From CAYUUR01 sp964510235 (GTDB lineage: Bacteria; Patescibacteriota; Saccharimonadia; Saccharimonadales; CAYUUR01): 9,509 nucleotides of DNA. Below the pieces are notes generated by a model. That model made no database searches. It was given only the letters and a program-made list of their open reading frames with translations, and was not told the DNA's origin. The position numbers and the translations under genes are program-made. Shown here piece by piece: positions 4,935 to 9,509 of this stretch; position 1 is the stretch's first letter; the number at the start of each line of letters is the position of its first letter. Where the stretch lies: positions 1 through 9,509 of the forward strand of contig CAZEBF010000023.1 in assembly GCA_964510235.1 (NCBI GenBank). Direction: 5' to 3'.

Positions 4935-5873
4935 ATGCTTGAAAAAGTCAATGATTATTACCTGTCCCACCTGGATGAACTCTCGCCAGATAAGCAGTTT
5001 CATTACCTGTCCCGCTTACTTCTATGGGGAGGATTGTCGCCCAGCTTCAGCAAAAAGCTAGATGATCACAAAGTTAGGCTGCTGGGCGACAGCTCGCCTG
5101 TGGGCTTTCGTACTCTGCTGCAAGGTCTTATGCAAAATCCTACCACCGGTTTTGGGTCAAATCATGCAGTAGAAAAACGTAAGCCGCTGTTTCAAAAGTA
5201 CCCGCGTTTGCAGCCCGCTAACGCTGTGCTTTTTCGCCTTTTACAAGCTCGTAATGTGTTCGACCAGGACCAGCGTGAACTATGTGGTGAGTTATTTACG
5301 CTCTCCGATCTAGATGATTTGTTTGACGCACTCTTAGCTGATGAGCAAGCGCTCACCTATCTTTCTACGCATGCCGTAAACTTTGCATACCTGTACCACT
5401 GCTTTGTACAAGGCGAGGATAGCCAGCTAATTACAGCTGCTCTAGAACAGGTTAGTAGACCTACACCTTCTGCAGACAGCATCCACAAGCTTATGTATTG
5501 TTACATGATTACGCACGCAGTTATTGGCGAAACACAATTCTATTTTCAGCCACTTACAAACGATAAAATTCCAACCTATGTACAACTACTGCAGCAAGTA
5601 GAATCGGTTATCGGCGAGTCATTTCAGGACATCAACCTTGATGCCAAATGTGAGTTTCTGGTGTGCTGCAGATTAACAAACTACTCCAGCAAACTAGAGA
5701 AGCAGATTTATGACGAAGCAAGCACTTCGATGTCTGATGACGGTGACTTCATAGTTGATACACATAATTTTTACCGCAGCGCTGGACTTCGTTCACTCGA
5801 CCAGTCAGAACACCGAAATATCCTTTTGGTGCTGTCTCAAACACCCAGTCATCTCATGCCGAGCACTTTATAG
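4935..5873 (+). CDS. Soluble, probably all-helical protein of unknown function
   Basis: This 312-residue protein has no signal peptide or hydrophobic membrane segment. It is rich in Leu, Gln, Ser and Asp and reads as mostly helical (LSDLDDLFDALLADEQALTYLSTHA; YVQLLQQVESVIGES). Notable stretches are FHYLSRLLLWGGLSPSF near 22-38, a Cys/Tyr-rich segment HKLMYCYMITHAV, and DAKCEFLVCCRLTNYSSKL. The end carries HNFYRSAGLRSLDQSEHRNILLVL. I recognise no catalytic motif and no named family. It diverges from the RimB/RimK operon and converges with the second ATP-grasp gene, overlapping it by six bases at the stop codons. Sitting between two ligase operons makes a functional link conceivable, but only position supports it. 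The ATG has no SD, consistent with a leaderless message. Confidence 0.75.
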   Translation: MLEKVNDYYLSHLDELSPDKQFHYLSRLLLWGGLSPSFSKKLDDHKVRLLGDSSPVGFRTLLQGLMQNPTTGFGSNHAVEKRKPLFQKYPRLQPANAVLFRLLQARNVFDQDQRELCGELFTLSDLDDLFDALLADEQALTYLSTHAVNFAYLYHCFVQGEDSQLITAALEQVSRPTPSADSIHKLMYCYMITHAVIGETQFYFQPLTNDKIPTYVQLLQQVESVIGESFQDINLDAKCEFLVCCRLTNYSSKLEKQIYDEASTSMSDDGDFIVDTHNFYRSAGLRSLDQSEHRNILLVLSQTPSHLMPSTL

Positions 5874-6770
5874 TTGAGCTAGGTAATCAGCGAGCAGCTG
5901 CGACTTTTCTGACTCAAAAGAGGCGTTTTCTATCTGTGGTGCTCGGTTAACTTCAAAGCAGTAGTATTGGTTATCTGCCTTTGATTGCACAATATCGACG
6001 CCAGCAATTTGTCTGCCATAAAACGCGGCTGCACGTACACAATCCGCACGTACTTGTTCAGGTAGTGTTTCAACCGGAACAACCTTTGCTCCACCCCCTT
6101 GCGAAGTGTTGTTCAGGTGTGAGCCGTCGACTGCGGTTCGTTCAATAATCATTTTTACCTGATCACCAAAAACGATGACCCTATAATCACCAGTGTTAGG
6201 CAAAAAGTCTTGTACTACAAAGGTTGTATCTGGCTGCTTGGCAAGTATATGCGCAAGCTCGTCTTTAGTTTTAACAAGATAATTACTTTGTCCGCGCGAA
6301 CCAGAAATGTCCTTGAGGATGAACGGAAAAGTAAAGCCGTACTTCTCATAATAATCACCGAGTAGCTGCCCTGCGCCCATGAGACTGCGCGGAATCGAAA
6401 CCTTAGCTTCATGCAAATTAATGTACTGGGTTATTTTGTTTTGCGAACCTGTTCGTAAGACCTCACTATCAACAAAAGGAATGCTCTTTAGACTGCATAC
6501 TCGAGCTGCCGCGAGCGCATGACCAGTCACCGCAGGATCACCAAAGAAACGAAAGTAGACGCTGTTATAATCCTCAATTGCTGCTGCATTGCGTGTATCA
6601 ATTACTTCAACTTTTTGATTGTCTACATAGAACAACAGTTCTTCAAAATATGCCCAACTGGCCTGGATATCAGCTTCAGCTTGATTGATTAATTCGCTTA
6701 GTCTAATGGGATCAGTTAGCTTGCTGTGATAGCTACTTTTTGCAAATAGGAGCAAACATTGTTTAGACAT
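5868..6770 (-). CDS. RimK-like ATP-grasp ligase (second, divergent paralogue)
   Basis: The product has 300 residues. The C-terminal half has the RimK/glutathione-synthetase ATP-grasp layout: FPFILKDISGSRGQSNYLVK at 148-167 (Lys153 as ATP lysine, glycine loop), VVQDFLPNTGDYRVIVFGD at 185-203, IERTAV...NNTSQGGGAKV at 209-229, AGVDIV (Asp259), and YCFEVNRAPQIENAS at 270-284 (Glu273, Asn275). The N-terminal 100 residues do not follow RimK and probably define a different acceptor. Such enzymes join a carboxylate to an amine through an acyl phosphate; the substrate is unknown. The gene lies nine bases downstream of the formylglutamate-hydrolase-like gene, with no SD or promoter in the gap, so they form one operon. 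Its TAA stop is read on the other strand as the last codon of the convergent gene. It is too divergent from the window's rimK to be a recent duplicate. Confidence 0.82.
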   Translation of the reverse strand: MSKQCLLLFAKSSYHSKLTDPIRLSELINQAEADIQASWAYFEELLFYVDNQKVEVIDTRNAAAIEDYNSVYFRFFGDPAVTGHALAAARVCSLKSIPFVDSEVLRTGSQNKITQYINLHEAKVSIPRSLMGAGQLLGDYYEKYGFTFPFILKDISGSRGQSNYLVKTKDELAHILAKQPDTTFVVQDFLPNTGDYRVIVFGDQVKMIIERTAVDGSHLNNTSQGGGAKVVPVETLPEQVRADCVRAAAFYGRQIAGVDIVQSKADNQYYCFEVNRAPQIENASFESEKSQLLADYLAQL

Positions 6771-6779
6771 ACGAGTAGC

Positions 6780-7697
6780 TTAGCATACCTCTCGCATGAG
6801 CATGTGTGCAGCGCTTCTTGCTATCAAATAGCCCGCATACACACCCATCACGCGCGCAGTCTTATCAACATGCCAACCGTTTTCAAAGTCACGAGGCAGT
6901 AGTCTTAATGCACGTGTTAACTCAATCTGCATAGCTGGTTTTTCGGAACCTTGTTCAATAGAAACTGTACGAGCCCAGTTTGTAGTGGTGTTAGGCCCAA
7001 GTGCAGCTAACCTGCTTTTGCGCACAGAACCATCGGCAGCCAGTTGAACCATGCCGGTTTGCGAATCACGCGTCATGTATTCTGCGTCATTGCCGATACA
7101 CGCTCGAAAGCCGATATTATGAATGGTTTCTACTATGCTTTTTGCTTGGTTGCGGTTTGCTTCACCTGGAGCACGACCGAGGCCAATAATTGCATGTAGT
7201 TCTTCAGTTTCATCGTAGTTAATCACCTTGCCTGGCATCATACCGTGCACAGACAAAAAACCTACCCGGCCTGGAAGAAGAGACTTAATGTACTGCTTAA
7301 CTGGATACTCAGGCCCACTCGTGTTTGCATTGCCTGTTTGTCGCCCCAGCGGAATGATGCCTGTCAGTACAGCTGCCTCTGCCAGGAAATGAACAAGGCC
7401 AGCTGTACCATGATCAGCTCCTTCGCGGCGACCAGTTGCCTTGCGCACCGGATCGGTCGCGTGATCAGCGCTCGCTACAATCGTCATGTTGTCTTCGCCA
7501 ATAATAAGAGTTTCGTCATCATACGCTGCAGTACCTTCGGCATAGTCAGTAAGCAAAAGTTCTCCAGCTGCACGGTCTGGATTAATAAGTTGGCGCTCGC
7601 GTGCTTCAATCGCGTCATAAACCCTGAAAGCTTGTGCTTCAGGCAATTCGGGCGTGCAGATACGAATGTCTCGTAAAGACGCAGTGAAGCTTGTCAT
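6780..7697 (-). CDS. N-formylglutamate amidohydrolase-like zinc hydrolase
   Basis: Over 305 residues the motif order resembles the N-formylglutamate amidohydrolase family. There is an early ADHA (His79), then GADHGT (Asp95, His96), then GRQTGNANTSGPEYP at 118-132, where the family has the D-x-NR block. FLSVHGM (His151) stands in the place of the metal-binding HS motif, and a late PAMQIELTRALRL at 254-266 matches the family's QIEINR-type strand with an acidic residue. His79, Asp95 and His151 are my guess for zinc ligands. FGase-like enzymes cut N-acyl or peptide amide bonds next to glutamate-like groups; the real substrate is unknown. It is the first gene of the operon with the second RimK-like ligase. 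It has a perfect extended -10 seven bases before the ATG and no SD. The assignment is at superfamily level and could be another member of the phosphorylase/hydrolase-like fold. Confidence 0.62.
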   Translation of the reverse strand: MTSFTASLRDIRICTPELPEAQAFRVYDAIEARERQLINPDRAAGELLLTDYAEGTAAYDDETLIIGEDNMTIVASADHATDPVRKATGRREGADHGTAGLVHFLAEAAVLTGIIPLGRQTGNANTSGPEYPVKQYIKSLLPGRVGFLSVHGMMPGKVINYDETEELHAIIGLGRAPGEANRNQAKSIVETIHNIGFRACIGNDAEYMTRDSQTGMVQLAADGSVRKSRLAALGPNTTTNWARTVSIEQGSEKPAMQIELTRALRLLPRDFENGWHVDKTARVMGVYAGYLIARSAAHMLMREVC

Positions 7698-7704
7698 AAG
7701 ATAT

Positions 7705-7713
7705 ATTATATCA
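7705..7713 (-). promoter_or_regulatory. Perfect extended -10 for the hydrolase / ATP-grasp operon
   Basis: On the minus strand it reads TGATATAAT, a full match to TGnTATAAT (hexamer 7710-7705). Seven bases separate it from the ATG at 7697, so the transcript would start at, or one base before, the initiation codon. No good -35 is seen, as is normal for extended -10 promoters. Confidence 0.7.
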
Positions 7714-7730
7714 TTTTAAGTAGAATAGAG

Positions 7731-7838
7731 CTAGTTTGCACTCTTTACGCGCAGAAAAACGAGAATGATTATTGCAAATACCAAGATAAGTATTGCAAGC
7801 AAGAGTGGGATCAAACCGTCTTGGTTAAGCTTTTTCAT
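7731..7838 (-). CDS. 35-residue single-pass membrane peptide
   Basis: ATG at 7838-7836 opens a frame of 35 codons ending in TAG at 7733-7731. The product has a short basic polar start (MKKLNQDGLIP), one uninterrupted hydrophobic helix of about 18 residues at 11-29 rich in Leu, Ile and Val, and a basic end (LRVKSAN). The form is typical of small bitopic membrane proteins in compact genomes. It fills the gap between the GGDEF gene (stop at 7879) and the hydrolase operon (start at 7697) on the same strand. No SD is visible; an 8-base perfect palindrome ends one base before the ATG. Function unknown. The coding call rests on the K-rich start, clean hydrophobic span, basic end and otherwise empty gap. 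Confidence 0.55.
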   Translation of the reverse strand: MKKLNQDGLIPLLLAILILVFAIIILVFLRVKSAN

Positions 7839-7839
7839 G

Positions 7840-7858
7840 GTTTCAGTATTACTGAAAC
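7840..7858. promoter_or_regulatory. Perfect palindrome abutting the small membrane peptide start
   Basis: GTTTCAGT (7840-7847) is the exact reverse complement of ACTGAAAC (7851-7858), with a three-base spacer. It lies one base before the ATG at 7838 and 21 bases after the GGDEF stop. No T-run follows on the minus strand, so it is not an intrinsic terminator. It could be a repressor operator (a weak TAATAC -10 lies at its centre, seven bases before the ATG) or an RNA hairpin controlling translation. Confidence 0.5.
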
Positions 7859-7878
7859 TGACTCTGTGCGCAACCTTG

Positions 7879-8703
7879 TTAGTTCGCGTGCTCTTTCATT
7901 ACCAACTTATTTTGTCTTAAGCGTTCATCGGCCTGCTCTAAAAGTAATGCCGCAATCTGTACAGGGCTCTTGTCGACATACTTATCATCCCGAAAATCAA
8001 TGGCTGCGACGCCAGTATAAACACCACCTGTTCCAGGCTGATTTAGGAGGGTATGTAATCGAGGACTTTCTGCAAGACGTTCTTCGAGTTTGCGTGTAAT
8101 TTCATCCTCTTTATCTCGTAAGAAAAGATCTAGATCGTCACCTTTTTGATGAATAATTGGCAACATTAGGAAGAATTCATCAGATTTACCACCGCCGCGG
8201 TATACACCGTCACTCTTACGCACAGAAGCTTTAAGAGCCCTGGCGATGGTAACAATGTACTCATCACCTGCGCTATGGGCGATGTTATTATTCACAAAAT
8301 TAAGACCTTGGCCATCGGCCATTACAATTCCAAATGCATGTTTTTCGGCCGAGCGCATTGCCAGGGCAATGGCACGCTTTAAGTCATCACGAAAAACCTC
8401 TGCGGTGCGCAGATGCGTTAATGGATCGAACATACGTTCTTTCTCGAGATCTGCTATCTCATCAGACTGCTCAGAAATGATACTATCCCTAGTAGCTAGA
8501 GCGTGTACATTTTCGAGCGTGCCTGCAGCGTTACTAATTACCATGTCGCGTTCCCGATCACTTAATGGTCCACCGCGCAAATTGTCAGACCCAACTGGGT
8601 GCCAGACTGTATCATCGAGCATGTGCTGTGCCGACTCTGCTGCTTGCTGCATGTCTACATCATGCCGTTCTTCTGGTTGCTGCGTATTATTGTGTTCGTT
8701 CAT
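7879..8703 (-). CDS. GGDEF-domain protein with altered signature loop
   Basis: Residues 1-70 of this 274-residue protein are polar and disordered-looking (NNTQQPEERHD), followed by a helical linker at about 72-91 and a GGDEF domain. The domain shows DPLTHLRTAEVF at 93-104, MADGQGLNFVNNNIAHSAGDE at 128-148 (Asp130 as metal ligand, Asn138 as base-binding residue), RKSD at 162-165 (an RxxD like the inhibitory site), GGGKSDEF at 170-177, GVAAIDF, and a closing LLEQADERLRQNK. Canonical enzymes make c-di-GMP from two GTP. Here two residues (KS) split the GG-DEF signature, so activity is uncertain. There is no transmembrane or receiver domain, so it is cytosolic. The ATG lies nine bases after the sortase stop, and a TATAAG -10 overlaps the sortase end. 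Confidence 0.83.
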   Translation of the reverse strand: MNEHNNTQQPEERHDVDMQQAAESAQHMLDDTVWHPVGSDNLRGGPLSDRERDMVISNAAGTLENVHALATRDSIISEQSDEIADLEKERMFDPLTHLRTAEVFRDDLKRAIALAMRSAEKHAFGIVMADGQGLNFVNNNIAHSAGDEYIVTIARALKASVRKSDGVYRGGGKSDEFFLMLPIIHQKGDDLDLFLRDKEDEITRKLEERLAESPRLHTLLNQPGTGGVYTGVAAIDFRDDKYVDKSPVQIAALLLEQADERLRQNKLVMKEHAN

Positions 8704-8711
8704 TGTTTAGT

Positions 8712-8717
8712 CTTATA
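8712..8717 (-). promoter_or_regulatory. -10 element for the GGDEF gene, inside the sortase 3' end
   Basis: TATAAG (8717-8712, five of six to consensus) lies eight bases before the ATG at 8703 and overlaps the sortase stop codon. It would give a leader of about two bases. No TG extension or clear -35 is present. It suggests that the GGDEF gene can be transcribed independently of the sortase gene. Confidence 0.45.
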
Positions 8718-9306
8718 TCTGTTTGGCTTCAATTACGATGCGACCGTCTTTTTCGCCTTTGAGTGAGCAACTGTACATAGTAAGCTTGTGCGCCTCACTT
8801 GGCGCTTCGATTTCAACAGCCGTTCTTTCTACGTCGTACTTTTGTTCTATTTGGTATGTGTAAGTTAAGTTATTGAACTTAACGGTAATTTTGTCGCCAA
8901 TTTCTAGCTTATCAAGGCTGTAGAAGGGAGATTTTGCTCTGGTTTGTTGTGGTGTTAAGCCAAGCTCGAAACGGTGCGCACTAACAATAAAGTTGCCACC
9001 CTTTTCTGGGTCACCACGCTCTGGGAAGCGATGCCAAGCACCTTTCTCGAGCGCCTCTGCACCTCCGGTATGAAAAGGAATATCCACACCAATCTTTTCT
9101 ATAACCACACGATTAGTGTCATTTTCTGTGGCCGTAACAGTGGGTTGAGTTATACCGGGAACATTAACTGCTGGAGCAAAAGTCAAAACCAGCAAGTAGA
9201 GTCCTGAGGCAAACAAAGCAGCTGCCAAAAAAAGTGAGGCGATTCCACCCTTACGACGAAAACGAATGCCTTCGTCAATTGAATACTGCGTATGCTTTTT
9301 CACCAT
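8713..9306 (-). CDS. Membrane-anchored sortase (class E-like)
   Basis: This protein is 197 residues from the ATG. It has a basic cytoplasmic start (RFRRKGG), one membrane helix at about 22-44, then a sortase domain: VVIEKIGVDIPFHTGG at 67-82, GGNFIVSAHRF at 103-113 with catalytic His111, and LEIGDKITVKFNNLTYTYQI at 134-153. KLTMYSCSLKGEKDGRIVIEA at 174-194 carries catalytic Cys180 and Arg189. Sortases cleave a C-terminal sorting signal on secreted proteins and attach them to the cell wall or to pilins outside the membrane, implying a monoderm wall. The class is uncertain; the short domain and sequence around Cys fit class E or D. No substrate with a sorting motif is encoded nearby. An extended -10 lies only three bases before the ATG and fits initiation at the GTG second codon (9303) better. 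Confidence 0.9.
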   Translation of the reverse strand: MVKKHTQYSIDEGIRFRRKGGIASLFLAAALFASGLYLLVLTFAPAVNVPGITQPTVTATENDTNRVVIEKIGVDIPFHTGGAEALEKGAWHRFPERGDPEKGGNFIVSAHRFELGLTPQQTRAKSPFYSLDKLEIGDKITVKFNNLTYTYQIEQKYDVERTAVEIEAPSEAHKLTMYSCSLKGEKDGRIVIEAKQI

Positions 9307-9309
9307 CTA

Positions 9310-9318
9310 ATTATAACA
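9310..9318 (-). promoter_or_regulatory. Perfect extended -10 for the sortase gene
   Basis: On the minus strand it reads TGTTATAAT, a full match to TGnTATAAT (hexamer 9315-9310). The predicted transcription start, seven bases past the hexamer, is 9303, the G of the second codon (GTG). The ATG at 9306 would then lie outside the mRNA, and a leaderless GTG start is implied. Confidence 0.6.
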
Positions 9319-9369
9319 AACCTCGGGTAACTTACCTTTATCTAGTTTTTTGCTAATTCCTCCATGTCT

Positions 9370-9386
9370 GCCAAGCACAGCTTGGC
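9370..9386. repeat. Hairpin GCCAAGC / GCTTGGC
   Basis: GCCAAGC (9370-9376) and GCTTGGC (9380-9386) form a perfect 7-base inverted repeat around ACA. The element begins CTGCCAAGCA (9368-9377), a 10-mer also present in the long hairpin at 496-505. Confidence 0.55.
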
Positions 9387-9392
9387 GAGCCA

Positions 9393-9422
9393 CATACTTT
9401 TGCCAATAGTTGCAAAAGTATG
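9393..9422. repeat. Eleven-base perfect inverted repeat CATACTTTTGC / GCAAAAGTATG
   Basis: CATACTTTTGC (9393-9403) and GCAAAAGTATG (9412-9422) are exact reverse complements around an eight-base loop. The TGCAAAAG of the right arm is repeated directly at 9421-9428. There is no T-run on either side, so it is not a standard terminator. It lies about 90 bases upstream of the sortase start, in a region with no convincing gene. Confidence 0.65.
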
Positions 9423-9482
9423 CAAAAGAACCACACGCCACTGAAGCCACGCGGTTGTCTGGACAGGGCTAAAAAGCCGCAA

Positions 9483-9499
9483 CAAAAGGACTCCTTTTG
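9483..9499. repeat. Inverted repeat CAAAAGG / CCTTTTG at the right edge
   Basis: CAAAAGG (9483-9489) and CCTTTTG (9493-9499) are exact reverse complements around ACT, with GCCG/CGGT able to extend the stem over an internal loop. The window ends ten bases later, so its context (terminator or end of an RNA gene) cannot be judged. Confidence 0.45.
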
Positions 9500-9509
9500 G
9501 TCGGTTCTC

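Noticed and set aside
7245..7676. 143-codon plus-strand frame opposite the hydrolase-like gene
   Set aside because: It is antisense to a frame with family motifs, a perfect promoter and an operon partner. Its Cys- and Arg-rich product has no domain character.
8246..8710. 154-codon plus-strand frame opposite the GGDEF gene
   Set aside because: It lies fully antisense to a gene with recognisable domain motifs, and its Ser/Arg/Cys-rich composition is typical of an antisense shadow.
9307..9450. 47-codon minus-strand frame from GTG at 9450, ending directly before the sortase ATG
   Set aside because: The stretch is dominated by inverted repeats, another frame on the same strand is also open over much of it, there is no SD, and the sortase -10 lies inside its end. 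A dispersed repeat or structured leader explains it better, though a peptide is not excluded.

Overview
The window reads like a compact, small-gene genome of the Candidatus Saccharibacteria (TM7) / Patescibacteria type. This is an inference from several signs: a short class-E-like sortase, many lineage-specific small membrane proteins, tightly packed or overlapping genes, and start codons that mostly lack a Shine-Dalgarno. TGA is used as an ordinary stop (gene ending at 1915), which argues against the code-25 patescibacteria. Typical gene GC is in the high 40s %; one gene (836-1426) is clearly more AT-rich.

Left part (1-1879): the 3' half of a phosphoglycerate mutase gene is followed by a 220-base intergenic stretch packed with inverted repeats, including a long imperfect hairpin at 479-539. 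Next come tRNA-Lys(UUU), a clean intrinsic terminator, an AT-rich S51 (dipeptidase E-like) peptidase gene and a 98-residue membrane protein. The last 9 bases shared by the tRNA 3' end recur at 1459-1467, so the peptidase gene is bracketed by a short direct repeat anchored in a tRNA gene.

Centre (1915-4856, minus strand): one operon runs RimB-like retropepsin-fold protease, RimK glutamate ligase, DUF192 protein, then two unrecognised multi-pass membrane proteins. RimK and RimB are a known pair in which the ligase adds C-terminal glutamates (to ribosomal protein S6 in gammaproteobacteria) and the aspartic protease acts on the product. A 312-residue soluble protein of unknown function is transcribed divergently (4935-5873).

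Right-centre (5868-7697, minus strand): a second two-gene operon encodes a protein resembling N-formylglutamate amidohydrolases and a second, divergent RimK-like ATP-grasp ligase. The window therefore holds two ATP-grasp ligase plus hydrolase pairs within 6 kb. The second pair is the best candidate here for an undescribed peptide or protein conjugation/deconjugation system.

Right part (7731-9509, minus strand): a membrane-anchored sortase, a GGDEF-domain protein with an altered signature loop, and a 35-codon single-pass membrane peptide preceded by a perfect palindrome. The last 200 bases hold more hairpins, which share a 10-mer and GCAAAAG-type arms with the left intergenic patch.

A recurring feature is an extended -10 element (TGnTATnnT type) 3-9 bases before the start codon at four genes, suggesting largely leaderless transcripts. 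At the sortase it points to the second codon (GTG) as the true start.
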